Assembly: GCA_032622095.1 (NCBI GenBank)
Contig: CP136065.1
Span: 207,926,151 to 207,990,150 of the forward strand
Origin: Siphonodentalium dalli
Lineage: Eukaryota > Mollusca > Scaphopoda > Gadilida > Siphonodentaliidae
DNA: 64,000 bases
Direction: 5' to 3'
Below, piece after piece: positions 12,963 through 24,002 of this stretch (within the stretch, counting starts at the first letter, position 1; each line of letters opens with the position of its first letter). The notes below the pieces were generated by a model, which saw only the letters and a program-made list of their open reading frames with translations, had not been told where the DNA came from and ran no database searches. A program made the position numbers and the translations under genes.

Positions 12963-13866
12963 TTAAAACAAGAGCATCGCTAGGGCGTGGCAAAATACGC
13001 CCTTTAGCCATTTCGAATTGTACTATCGCAAAATAAGATAATACTTTGGGCTTACATTTAAAGAAAATCTGATATACCCCTAATTTCAATGCCAAAATGT
13101 GGTCAAATTCTAAGTCGAAAAATGGCCATAACTCATGTTAAAATAATTAGACAGAACCTATATTCAAACTTGGCGTGTAGTTTTAGCTGGGAAATACACA
13201 TACCAGCATTGGTTCAGCTCAAATAATAAAAACTGGAGTTATCGGTCGGAAACCAAAATGTTATGAAATTGGTCAAATTCTAAGTTGAAAAAGGGCCGTA
13301 ACTCATGTAAAAATAATTGGACGGAACCGATATTCGAACTTGACCTGTATCTTTAGCTGGGAAATACACATACCAACTTTGGTTGAGATAAAATAATCCA
13401 AACTGGAGTTATCGGTCGGAAACCAAAAATATTAACAGACGGTCAAATTCTAAGTCGAAAAAGGGCCGTAACTCATGTAAAAATAATTGGACGGAATCCA
13501 TATTCGAACTTGGCCTGTATCTTTTGCTGAGAAATACACATACCAACTTTGGTTCAGATCAAATAATCCAAACTGGAGTTATCGGTCGGAAACCAAAAAT
13601 GTTAACAGACAGTAAAATTCTAAGTCGAAAAAGGGCCGTAACTCATGTAAAAATAATTGGACATAACCCATATTCGAACTTGGCCTGTATCTTTAGCTGG
13701 GAAATACACATACCAACTTTGGTTCAGATCAAATAATCCAAACTGGAGTTATCGATCGGAAACCAAAAATGTTAACGGACGGACGGACGGACGGACAGAC
13801 GGACAGACAGACGGACGGACAGACTGATAACATAATACGACCTTTTTTTCAAAAAGGGCGTATAAA
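12963..13866 (+). mobile_element. Pearl-like (Helentron-associated) element with 170-bp tandem units
   Basis: Starts ACAAGAGCATCGCTAGGGCG. It contains four units of about 169-170 bp (starting near 13103, 13272, 13441 and 13611) with ATTCTAAGTCGAAAAAGGGC and CTGGAGTTATCGGTCGGAAA in each. A (GGAC)n microsatellite (13777-13824) follows and the element ends near GGGCGTATAAAA. This layout matches the pearl family of bivalves, later linked to Helentrons. It interrupts another repeat: the flanks ACAGATT and CTCTGAGCTTTGATGGGTG are contiguous at 30109-30157. Confidence 0.75.
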
Positions 13867-13990
13867 AATTTATATCTAATAACTCTGAGCTTTGATGGGT
13901 GCATGGTTTCCTCGACTCACAAAAATATTTTACCACTAAAGCTGAAGAAATAGTAATTTAGGGCCGTTTATTCGGATTATGCATCTTTAA
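13867..13990. repeat. Right part of a TTAA-type element interrupted by the pearl-like insertion
   Basis: CTCTGAGCTTTGATGGGTG, CTCGACTCA and the end TTCGGATTATGCATCT-TTAA (13987-13990) parallel 30128-30253. The left part is before 12963 (GTGGTGAAAAATAACAGATT). Confidence 0.65.
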
Positions 13991-15169
13991 GAAGAGAATC
14001 ATAAAAAGTTATTCATTGATCTGTCAGGTCTGAGATCTGAGTCTCAGTACAATTGAAACTTAATTGTATTGATGTGCAATTGATTTTACAAATGTGAATT
14101 TTGCATTTGACAGGGGTCTAGGACCATAAATATAATCCTAGTGGTGTAAATTGTGCTGGATTATTATTGATATCACCACAATTTAAATGTATTACAGGCA
14201 ATCAAGTGTGCTGAAAATTAAATGGCATATTGCAATGTATACACAGCATGGCTGAATTGGACTGAGTGCTGATTGTATTGTCAACTATATGTAAATTGAC
14301 GGCCAAATTCACATTTATTAATAATTGGACTCAAGCGCAATTTAATTGCACAATCAATTTTGTTAAAGAACAATCAATTACACTGAAACACAATTAAATT
14401 GTACTGCAGTGGATACTCCAAATACATTTTAGTGAAATATAACTACAAAATGTGTATTGCCCTCAAAGTGGGTTGAAGTAAGCCAACTGATCAAATGAAA
14501 AGCAGTGTTGTTTGACTGGGATTTACAGAGTTACTGGTCATCTGACAGGGGTGCTTCAGTTTAATTAATTTCCCTCACAATGAATTGCGCTTAAGTGCAC
14601 TTCAGAAGTTTATGAATTGCACTGAAGTACAATGGCCTCTCATAAAACTTAAAAGTGTGTGAATGGTACTAGATATAAAAAAAGAGCAATTGGAAATGTA
14701 TGTGATCAGATTTCTCTCCACCCACCCCCCATCCTCCAACCACCACCATGACAATTAATGAATTATATGCCACCTTCCTCACTATATCAGAGAATTACAA
14801 AGTTCAATACTAGAATATGTACAGTACACTTCTATCTTACTGTATATACACTATCATCACAGGGGTGGGCAGATATGATGAGTGGGGGTGGGGTCGAGGG
14901 AAGAGGAGCTTTCTGGTGAATTTCCAAGCCCCTGTGCTTCTATCATGTTGTATATTTAATTATTTTAATTGTGTTTATCAGATAATTGCCTACGACTGTT
15001 GGTACAAGAGGTGGGTCAGTCTCAGCCTGTGTGATTCTGTGAGGGGTGGGACATTATAGGACCCCACCCACCCCACACACAAATACCCACTAGGCACATC
15101 CCTTTCTTTACAACAGAGTCATAAAATAGTGGTGTGTGTCATTATTACATTTTCATAAATATTGCACAC

Positions 15170-16608
15170 CTGAATATTATATTATCACTGCTGCTGTCGC
15201 TGTGGTCGTGGTGATAACTAACCCTCCCCGCTTCGAGGTCCGCTGGGGTGAAATAATCCTGTCCATCCGGAAGTCGCAGGTGCCCGTGACGTAATCCACC
15301 AGCGACCTCTACTGTGACATCGTCCAGGTTATCCTCGTCGGAAATCCGCAAATTCGCGCCACTGCTCAGCTCACGTGACTGGCCTTCGAAGAGTTGTACC
15401 CCTTTGTTCGTTGTGGCAACTGGCGCCATGGTGTTTTTTGGATTCACTTCGATCAGCAGTTGAAAAGGATCTGACGATAATCCGTCTGAATCAATTATTT
15501 GAAAATCTACATTAAATAGCCGCGTTCGATCCGAATCGATGGCAGGTGGCTTGTATGCGATTTTCAGTTCGTCCAAATCGCGCTGGTAGAATGATTTGAG
15601 CGGTTGGTTGCGATCATCGGTGCTAACTAATGACCCCTCATTTTCGCCGAGTGGCCGAGTGATGTTGAATATCAGGTCACTGGGTGACGTTTCTGCGTCC
15701 TCTGCAGCTAGAATTTCAGGTGTTATAGCTGTCATCACGAACTGATCGACGACATCCCCTTCCATTACTAACATAGCTTGGGTGCTAGCTCGTGGACGGG
15801 TGTTACCGGCAGACTCGATCAATTTCACGGTAACTTGAAAATATTCTTGTTTCAATAAATTTCCTTCCGAATCTAGTAATTCCACGACCATTGGGATAAA
15901 ATCCTTATCGGGTGAGGTCTGAATAATATGTTGGTATGCTACTCCCATTCTTAGAAACCGATCGCAGTCGACCAATGAAAGGGACGCAGGGTCGCTCCTC
16001 AAACGTCCGTATTTTGGCCGGCCGCTCGACCGCCGAAGTACAGACAGCTTGCAGATCTCGTCGTCTCTGTCGAATGTGAACTCCATTGTTTCATCCGTTA
16101 TTGGGGTGCTAACCCCCAGGACTTCATTGACTATGATAGGTTTGTTTTTAGTGACGACTTCTAACTGAACAAACTCCACCGTGACGTCGAGTGTGAATGG
16201 AATAATCAGCGTTTCTGTCTGTGAATCATACCTAATTTGCAGACTAACTCTATCAGAACGGGGAGTCCGAATCCCTAAATGAGTGTATTGCACATCGCCG
16301 AGTTTGAAATCACATGGGAAAGATGAAGGGGTTAATCTCCCAGGCCTTTGAGCCAGTGCATCGTCGTGTATCACAGCAACTTCACATTTATCCTCCCTTC
16401 GTTTATAAATCCTTAAATCCCGATCAGGGTTAACGAAAAACGTTCTCCCAAACGGCGCAGATATTCCATTATTTTGCACAAGAATTTGTGTCTTGTGGAG
16501 TCCGGCACTAATAGAGTCAATGAACACAATGAACAATATAGTCCACACACAGTGAAGGCCTGACAGCATTCGTAAGGCCCCTGGGGGGTCTGGTAATCCT
16601 GGGGCCAT
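15170..16608 (-). CDS. FREM2-like: FREM-family extracellular matrix protein, exon 1 (signal peptide, N-terminal region, CSPG 1 and part of 2)
   Basis: The start is the ATG at 16608. The frame extends one codon further to GTG, and an in-frame TGA lies twelve codons above the ATG, so the protein begins here or at Met14 (16569). Either start precedes a hydrophobic signal sequence (VWTILFIVFIDSISAG). Next comes the FREM N-terminal segment, including QNNGISAPFGRTFFVNPDRDL, comparable to the NxGxxxPxGRxxxxxPxRDL stretch of the family. The first CSPG repeat spans roughly residues 272-395 and the second begins near 396. FRAS1-type VWC and furin-like repeats are absent, so this is FREM-type. Sea urchin ECM3 is a known invertebrate relative. 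The exon ends at TTCAG|GTGTGC (intron from 15169), splitting an Arg codon that is completed by exon 2. Base composition is clearly more GC-rich than the surrounding intron. Confidence 0.92.
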
Positions 16609-17060
16609 CACCCCTGTAGCCCTGCGATTGAGACTATCTATTCACGTGGAGTTGATTCCATCCGCGCGCTACAATACTCCGATAAAACAAACACTTGTGC
16701 CGCGTATCTGCCCATTCTAATAACTCATCGTACAGAGAGTAAGAACGACGTGTGCCCGGCGCATGAATATTCTGCTGTCTCCGTCGCTCCGCCCATCGCA
16801 CACTGACACGTGGTTATCACACGTGTTCAATAAAACGGGATATTTCTAAGCAACAACATTTATGCAACAAGGACCCGTTTGTCTCTTAATACTTCAAGTA
16901 AATTAAACTTCTTTATGTGAAAGTATTCATAAGCGACACACAAAAATACATAATGCAAAACATCACAATAAATCACATTCATCGAAGCGCACTCTTTTGT
17001 TTGCAGACATAGCATGTTTGTTTACATACGTAAGTTGGTAATTTAGCGCCTCCCAGGAGG
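16609..17060 (-). promoter_or_regulatory. Putative promoter/5' UTR region of the FREM gene
   Basis: This is the sequence immediately upstream of the FREM start codon. It is richer in CpG than its surroundings (runs such as TCCGCGCGC and CCCGGCGC at about 16662-16762). On the minus strand it has a GC-box-like GGGCGG at 16794-16789, and there are CACGTG-like words near 16643 and 16808-16822. No TATA box in a convincing position is visible, and the transcription start cannot be placed by eye. Confidence 0.35.
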
Positions 17061-18270
17061 TGGGCCTATCACAAAAGTCGCTCAAATATCTTAGAAATAA
17101 ATATTCTTCTGTAATTTTCTGCTCTGATTCGTTGTAACATTTTTCGTTGAGCAGTCAAAAGACGGGTATTTATTTTCTGTTTGTCGCTTCGATGCTTCAT
17201 ATTTTTGATGACCGTTATCCATTTAAAGCAGACGACGCGCGTTGTTGTAATCGCTCGGCATCAAGGTTTTACCGGTGTAGCTTTTATTAATATAATATCC
17301 TGTCTATATCCAGCTGTATCGGGAAGTTTTGTTATGTTGTATTTATACCATTCAGGCGACTTGCGCCCGTAAAGTTATAACCTGTGTTGCGGATAGTATC
17401 ATAGTAAATGCATGGGTGGCTTTAAGAGTTCTATTGGACATCTTCGCGTTTGCCTATATAGCATGTTGAGCTTTACTTCACTAACTATGATCAACTATGG
17501 TGTAGCTGTGTATAACATATAAATCTTTAAGCAGCTCCGTGTACCATGTAATCCTGAACATTACTGTTACAGAGGAAATTGCATTGCTCAAACTATAACG
17601 TGAATCATAGGCGGTTTGTATAGAACTTTAATATATATAACTAAGTAACTAAAATACGATGCATATTTTATTCGTATGATGGCAGGGGGTCTGCAACAAA
17701 AACAACCCAGACACAGGGAGGGGTGGTTCGAGGTTGCTAAAAAAAAGTGTGATGCACAGTTTGTCTAATGAACATATTTATCAAAGATTATTTAGGAAAT
17801 AATAAGATATTGCAGTTGTATCACTTAGTCTTGTAAATGCTTACATATTGCATCATTCTGAGTATGATGTGCTCCTTGTTGGTGATGGGCATCTTTCAGA
17901 GATGTGGCGATAGGGTGTTTGCATGAAACTTCGAACAACAATGAACAAATGTCATGCTTGACACAAATGTTGGGGAATCCAGGTAGATTAAAAGTAGATT
18001 GAAATTGTTCTGACAGTTGGGTTTGCAACCAGTATAGTTGATATGGAATTTATTGTTTAAGACCAAATATAGAATATTTACCTAGTTTCATTGAAAGCTT
18101 TCGACCTTATTAATCGTCAGTTCTTGACATGATTAAGATAAATATTTCGTTCATTGTGTATAGCAATATTTTGTGGGGAGTTTGGAAACTTTCCATCAAA
18201 TTTACCATGGGGGATGTTTGGTTAATAATAATAGTTACCAGTTGAGGCAATACCAGTGCGAACATTTTAA
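17061..18270. other. Intergenic stretch upstream of FREM, nothing recognised
   Basis: There are a few short open frames (for example 17181-17372, plus strand) but none shows a domain, a signal peptide with conserved continuation, or splice-site context that I trust. The base composition falls back to AT-rich after the CpG-richer region next to the FREM start. Confidence 0.5.
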
Positions 18271-18720
18271 TTAAAGGTACTCAATCCGATCAGACGCTTC
18301 TAAATTACTATTTCTTTGGCTTCGGGGGTAAACAATATTTGATTCAAATCGAGGAACCCACCCATCAAAGCTCAGAGTGATCAGATATTGATTTTTGAAG
18401 TTTGTTATTTCTCGAGATGTGCACTAATAATTGGCACAGAAGTTTATGTTCACGATGTCAAACTGACAAATTGCGGATGAAGTAATAATAACCACTCGAT
18501 TTTAGAGTTATCCATCTTCATCCGTAATTTTGACCGAGACCACCCTTTTGACGGCGTGTTATTGGGCCACAAACAATAGAAATAATAAACTTCAAAAATC
18601 ATATCTGATCACTCGGAGCATTGATGGGTAGGTTCCTCGACTCGAATCAAATATTGTTTTAACCCCCGAAGCCAACGAAATAGTAATTTAGGAGCGTCTG
18701 ATCGGATTGAGTACCTTTAA
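18271..18720. mobile_element. TTAA-flanked palindromic MITE (AGGTACTCAATCCGATCAGA ends)
   Basis: TTAA at both edges (18271-18274, 18717-18720) and inverted ends AGGTACTCAATCCGATCAGA. The inverted similarity continues for about 150 bp on each side (TTTCTTTGGCTTCGGGGGT, CGAGGAACCCACCCATCA and complements), so the element folds almost entirely on itself. Confidence 0.85.
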
Positions 18721-19065
18721 AAGTACTCAATCAGATCAGAGGGTCCCCATATCATCAAGATACAACAACAACAACAGCAACAACAACAATATTTCTTCAA
18801 AATACTCTTTAGTTATCATAATCGATTAATTGCAACAAAATAATGCCAACCACTGTCAACTATGGTATAAAATTTCCCAAAACGGGTTATTTATCAACAT
18901 TTTGTACAACGAAATGTTGCCGTATTACCACTTGTTTTAAGAGTTATCCACCTTCATCCGCAATGTTGACCGATACCGTCAGTTTGGCGGCGTCAGTTTG
19001 GCGGCGTGTTGAGAAATAACAAACTTCAAAAATCGATATCTGATCACTCTGAGCTTTGATGGGTG
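18717..19065. mobile_element. Partial second copy sharing the TTAA of the previous MITE
   Basis: Starts at the same TTAA (18717-18720) with AAAGTACTCAATCAGATCAG, then a CAA-rich microsatellite. Internal words then match the first copy (GAGTTATCCACCTTCATCCG, CTGATCACTCTGAGC, TTTGATGGGTG), and it is broken off near 19065. Confidence 0.7.
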
Positions 19066-19078
19066 GGTAATAATCCGA

Positions 19079-20670
19079 TACGACATATAGGAGGGTATCA
19101 CCCCCCCCCCCCTTTCGGTACGCGGGATTCAGGGTGTTTTGAAGCCGTACGCGGGATTCATACCCCCGAATTAACTGGTATTCGGGTTCAAGCAAAACAT
19201 CTTGGACGCAGGTTTTGATGAAGCAAAATAATATTTTGTGCTAGTTATGTGTATGAATGAGTGGGTAGAATAGCTTCTTGGGCATATCGACCACCATGCC
19301 ATCATAAACAGAGACGTGGCGACAGGGGGGGGGGGGGTCTCACCCCCAACTTTGGTCAAAATTTTCAACAGTTGGAAATTTCATACCTGCCAAAACATTA
19401 GTTGGAAATTTCACACCTATAATAAGTTGAAATGTTCTTGTAGTTTGATTTTCAAACAATTTATTGGGGGGGGGGGTATTAATTGTTTTTGGACCAATAT
19501 TTGCATATTTTCCTATTTTTTGTCAAAATTTTGGACTGAAATGGTCATCAGTTGGAAATTTCCAACCTCAGGAGGGTGACAGATTGGAAATTTCCAACAC
19601 TTGGAAATCTTGTGTCCTGATCCCTCCCCCGTGGCCAGTCAAAAAATGCTAGTTAATTTAAGAAAACAATATTCTCATACATTTGGTCAACATTGGCATT
19701 GGAATTGTCATCAGTTGTAATTTTTCCAACCTAAGTGGTGTGTCAGGTTTGAAATTCCAACTGTAAGAATGCTTGACGCTAGTCTAGATGCTAGGATTTT
19801 GCGATTTTCTTGTTCATATTAAAAAAAATTCCCACACCGGACCGAACCATGGTCGGCCTGGTGTGTCATTGTCTCTCCCCAGTGGTCAATACAAAAACGC
19901 TAATAATTTTAACAATATTTTACTACATTTGATCAAACTTGTGGTCATCAGTTGGAGAATTTTCCAACCTGAGGCGGAGTATGGGGTTTGAAATTTCCAA
20001 CACTATAGGAAAGCTTTAGTTGAGGCCAGTCTGGGTGCTAGGATTTGTGAATTTCTTGTTCAAATTTCAAATTTTCTCACACCGGCCGAACAACGATGGT
20101 CAGCTCGGTGTGTCGTGGTCTCTTGACCGTAGCCGTGTGCATTTGTATGGAGTTAGACCACTAGATGTTAGGATTTATGCAATGTTTCAGGTTAAAATAT
20201 CTGAATGTTCTCATACCGGGAATATAGAACCACTGGTTTATGAAGATATAGGATATTAGGCCTAAACACTGAGGTGGAAAGGGGGGGGTGTGCAAATGGA
20301 ATTATGCAAAACTTGTGTTCGGTCTGATTCTGACTCAAGAGGGGGGGGGTGCAGTTGGAATTTCAAAGGTGGACACCCCCAAACGGAAACCCTCTAGCCA
20401 CATCCCTGATCATAAAGTATCATTAATGGTATCATAACGGCCTCATAACGCGACCGGCATCATAATGTGTCTATGTAACTTCTGCTTGTATCTGTCTGAT
20501 ATTAAAACAGTCAATTTGTATGTCATTTATCGCATATTATTTCTTAACATGTATTCAGGATTCACCCCCCAAAATTAACTCGTATTCAGGATTCACCCCC
20601 CCAAAATTAACTCGTATTCGGGATTCAGGGGGGAGGGGGGGGGTGATACCCTCATATAGGTACGACAAAA
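19079..20670. repeat. Region bounded by inverted repeats with poly-C/poly-G runs
   Basis: TACGACATATAGGAGGGTAT followed by a C run near 19079-19115 is mirrored by a G run then TGATACCCTCATATAGGTAC near 20640-20665. GGGATTCAGG words stand at both sides. The interior holds the decayed GGAAATTTCC array. Confidence 0.55.
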
Positions 20671-22720
20671 ATGCTCAACCTTATTTGACAAGTTTAGTTA
20701 AAGATAATACGGGCGGGCGGTGGGTATGCTGTATAACATATTCACCTCCGTCAAAAACCGCCATAAACAGGAGGAATAGTAAAATAGACAGACTTTGTTC
20801 TTATGCCAATCAGAAATATGGCATAAACAGTATGTTTATTGTAAATTTTTTCACCTTTGTTATGTAAAACAAAAGCAAAACACGTTACGTTTCCTGGCTT
20901 TTGTTTAGATCCGGATATGGTAAACAAAAAGAGCGTTATTTATTACTGTTTTCCTTATATGGAAATAATAAAGAGCGTTTATATAATTTTTGTGTGATTG
21001 ACCAATATAATTGCGCTGTGTTATGTAAACAGAAACACAACTTCTGTAACACGAGCAGGCTCTTGTTGACGTACACCATCGTACATCTTGACGACAATAT
21101 ACTATTTACCGCGCTTATGTTTGGCATATATGAGCGGAACTGTATATATGTTGGTGTTCCTTCTGTTGATGGCGATTTGAACAAATATAAATATTTCTGT
21201 AACGAACACCACCCGTGCCTTTAATGAGTGTTTTGTGATTTTCTGAGATTTCTGGTGATTTTCTTTAGCTTACCTGATTGGCATTAATACGGATGGTTAT
21301 TTAAAACATTTCACACCCTCTGTCTGCCTTATCCTGCTATTTCACGTTTTTCATCAAACTTTGGGAGTGGGTCCCCAATTGACCTTGGAAAAACATCTTG
21401 TGATGGAAGGTGGGTGTCCGAGGTCCCAAAAATAAAACAAAACAAAATTTCAACCTTGTATATATCCCGGAGTCCCCCCCCCCCCCTGCATCCATTGGAA
21501 AAATTTCCAACCTTATGGGGGTGTCAGATTTGAAATTTCCAACATTTGGAACGCTTGAGGCCAGTCTAGATACTATAGGGTTTTGCAATGTACCGGCTCA
21601 GATTAAAATTAATTCTCACACGGGCCCAAACGCGCGTGGTCGGCTCGATGTGTCCTGGTCTCACCCCATGCATTTGCCAATAAAAAATCTGCTAATCAAT
21701 TTAAGAAAAAACAATTCGGGGTATAAATTTCCCTGCAGTTAGACCACTAGATCCTATATATGATTTTGACTCGTCCCTGCATGATTTTCATAGCATACTT
21801 TTGAAATTTTACACCACTATCACATGTAGGTTGAAATTTTTCTCATTGTTTGATTTACCGACCAGAATTAGTATGGATCGAATTTGCTGTTTTTACACAA
21901 ACAGTATAGCATTTGTTTTCTGATGTTGATTTTAATGGCCATCTAATCAGCTGATCAGTTGGAAATTTTCCAACTTTCGTGGTGTCAGGTTGGAACTTGG
22001 GTAGGGGTGCAATTAGAAAATTTAAAAGCTGGGGGGTGCCAATCTTGAAAGTTCCAAACTCTGGAAAACCTCATTCAGTTAGAAGTTTGCAATTTATACA
22101 ACAAATTGTTTCAACTATTTTGCAATTTATACAAAAAATTGTTTCAACTATTTCCATTTTCAATACCTACTCTCACCCCTGTGGTTAAAACAAGTTCCAA
22201 CTGATAGCGTTTCAGCTTATGCAATTTTACCAAAGTAAAATCAATATTCCCATCTTGGTCTTTAAAAATTACAATGCATACTTTACATTGAATAATTGTT
22301 GGATAATATTTTTAATCGGTCTATTTCTATCGGGTCTGAAATTTCTAAGTGCTGGGTTATTTTATGTTTTGGGGCATGAACTGTCCAACTTTTAAAAAAT
22401 GTTGACCATTTGTACCTGGAGTTATGTTGTCAGAAAACTATAGTACGGAAAATAAGCATCTGAATATATTTAGATGATTTCTTGAATTTTATTTGAGATG
22501 TCGTCAGGGACGTGGTGACAGGGGGTGTCTACCGCCCCAACGTTGGTAAAATTTGTCAACAGTTGGAAATTTCATGCCTCACACAACTATGTCTTTGTGA
22601 AATTTTTACACCTCATATAGGTTGTAATTGTTCTCATTGTTTGATTTTCCAACCAAATGTCAATGTGGACCCCCCCCCCCCCCCCCCACGGAGACCTTCT
22701 AGTCACGTCCCTGCATGGAT
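19316..22720. repeat. Decayed repeat array with GGAAATTTCC palindromes
   Basis: Diverged units recur at about 19320-19660, 19700-20100, 21410-21770, 21950-22200 and 22510-22700. Each has CAGTTGGAAATTT(T)CCAAC, a GGTGTCAG segment and often CACACCGG(A)CCGAAC...GGTCGGC. Homopolymer runs of G or C interrupt them. Open frames here are products of the repeat. Confidence 0.6.
20901..21224 (+). CDS. Unrecognised open frame, 107 codons
   Basis: An open frame within otherwise repeat-rich DNA whose product has several cysteines (DQYNCAVLCKQKHNFC, NEHHPC near the end). I do not recognise a domain, and no clear splice sites or promoter were seen. It may be a decayed transposon piece or chance; codon use does not separate it from background. 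Confidence 0.15.
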   Translation: MFRSGYGKQKERYLLLFSLYGNNKERLYNFCVIDQYNCAVLCKQKHNFCNTSRLLLTYTIVHLDDNILFTALMFGIYERNCIYVGVPSVDGDLNKYKYFCNEHHPCL

Positions 22721-23137
22721 GGCATTATGGCAAAGTTACCAATAAATCATATTTTGATGTTTTCCGAATGTATATGCTAACAGAAAGTCCATATTGAATA
22801 TCAATTATCATTTCCGGCGGGTGAAATCAACTGTCAGTCTGGGAATCCACCATTAACTAGCTCCCTCGCGAAAAGCCCCATGCATCTCCTTGCCGGTTTT
22901 GGAGGTCCAAACTGGAACATAGAAAATAAACAATCAAAATCCAAAACTGGCAACAATAATAAAATATGTGACATGAATAACTACTGCCACACTCCATCTA
23001 ATAAATTTAATTGGTAAGTCAGTTGGGCATGTAATGTCTAACGCATGTGAAGACCCAACATGTTGTTTTCAGTGATATTGCTAGGAGTTTCGTTGAAACA
23101 ACTGAGCAATCCGGGTGGGAGGCAGTTCTGATTAAAA

Positions 23138-23181
23138 CCATACTCAGACTCTAAAAGTACTTTTAGAGTCTGAGTATGGTC
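23138..23181. repeat. Perfect 44-bp palindrome
   Basis: ACCATACTCAGACTCTAAAA is followed immediately by its complete reverse complement with no loop, centred on AAAGTACTTT. Confidence 0.85.
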
Positions 23182-23213
23182 AGTATATATAGTCAGTGAT
23201 ATTGGTACAGTGC

Positions 23214-23475
23214 ATACTCCTCAGTACAAGAATGGTAACTCTATGATAACATAGAGAAGTGTCTCCCGCACATAATCATATTTTAAGGCCAAGACTTCGA
23301 CGACGGTGATTTTTAGAACTTATTCCGGTACCTTATTCCTTATTCGAAAATAACACCACTCACCAGCTTGTACCCCAACATTTTGTTATCGTTGTCATCT
23401 CCAGAGTCTCCAATATCTGCTTATATCCAACACTGACACATATAGAAACACACGGTGAATGCTCCGGGTCGGAGA
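23214..23475. repeat. Repeat shared with 37668-37790
   Basis: CTCCTCAGTACAAGAATG and TTTTAAGGCCAA(G/A)AC..CGACGACGGTGATTTTT occur at both places. At 37.8 kb the homology is interrupted right after GATTTTT by a pearl-like element, whereas here it continues with AGAACTTATTCC. Confidence 0.65.
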
Positions 23476-24002
23476 TTAAAGGTGGATTATCTCTTTGTAA
23501 ACATGTTTTATATAGTTACCGGGGTATAAAATATTAGATTTGAATCGAAGACTCCTGTCCGGAAATGCTTCTATCGATTAATATTAATTTTATTTCGAAT
23601 ATTTTCAGGTAAAAAAGGTGTGTTTGTTCAGCTAACGAACAATAGTGGTTACTGTTAACAAATACCAGAAATGTTATTGTACAATTTTGTCACAGACAAA
23701 CGTTAATTATACTCATTGTAGCTTATACCTGTGGAACAAAACAATACAATCAATAAATCTGGGACATTTGACTTTCGGTACGTAGCCATAGGAACAGCCC
23801 AGTGCTCTATATCGCAATATGGTATCATCTGAATGGTCTGTTCTAAAAATAGCAACATGAACGGTCCCGATTTTATATTCGAAATAATATCAATATTAAT
23901 TGATAGAAGCTTTTCTGCACATGGGTCTTCAGTTGATATTTATTATTTTATACCCACGCAACTATTTAAAATTTATTATTTAAAGAGATAATTCATCTTT
24001 AA
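23476..24002. mobile_element. TTAA-flanked MITE (AGGTGGATTATCTCTTT ends)
   Basis: TTAA at 23476-23479 and 23999-24002. The inverted ends are AGGTGGATTATCTCTTT and AAAGAGATAATTCATCT, with further internal inverted similarity (GAAGCTTTTCTGCACATGGG against CGGAAATGCTTCTATCGATT). The right TTAA is also the left TTAA of the next element. Confidence 0.75.

Larger units (their letters stand above)
9876..15169 (-). other. FREM intron 1 (5.3 kb)
   Basis: The intron is bounded by a GTGTGC donor at 15169 and a TTTCAG acceptor at 9876, and the frame is continuous across the join. It is filled with repeats described separately: a MULE-like MITE next to the acceptor, palindromic modules at 11.8-12.6 kb, and a pearl-like element at 13 kb. 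From 10351 to 11700 I see no coding signal, only AT-rich sequence and a GC-rich repeat fragment near 11490-11560 that resembles 5500-5620. From 14000 to 14660 the sequence is rich in short AATTGCAC/GTGCAATT words without a clear unit. From 14660 to 15145 there is nothing recognisable. Confidence 0.85.
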
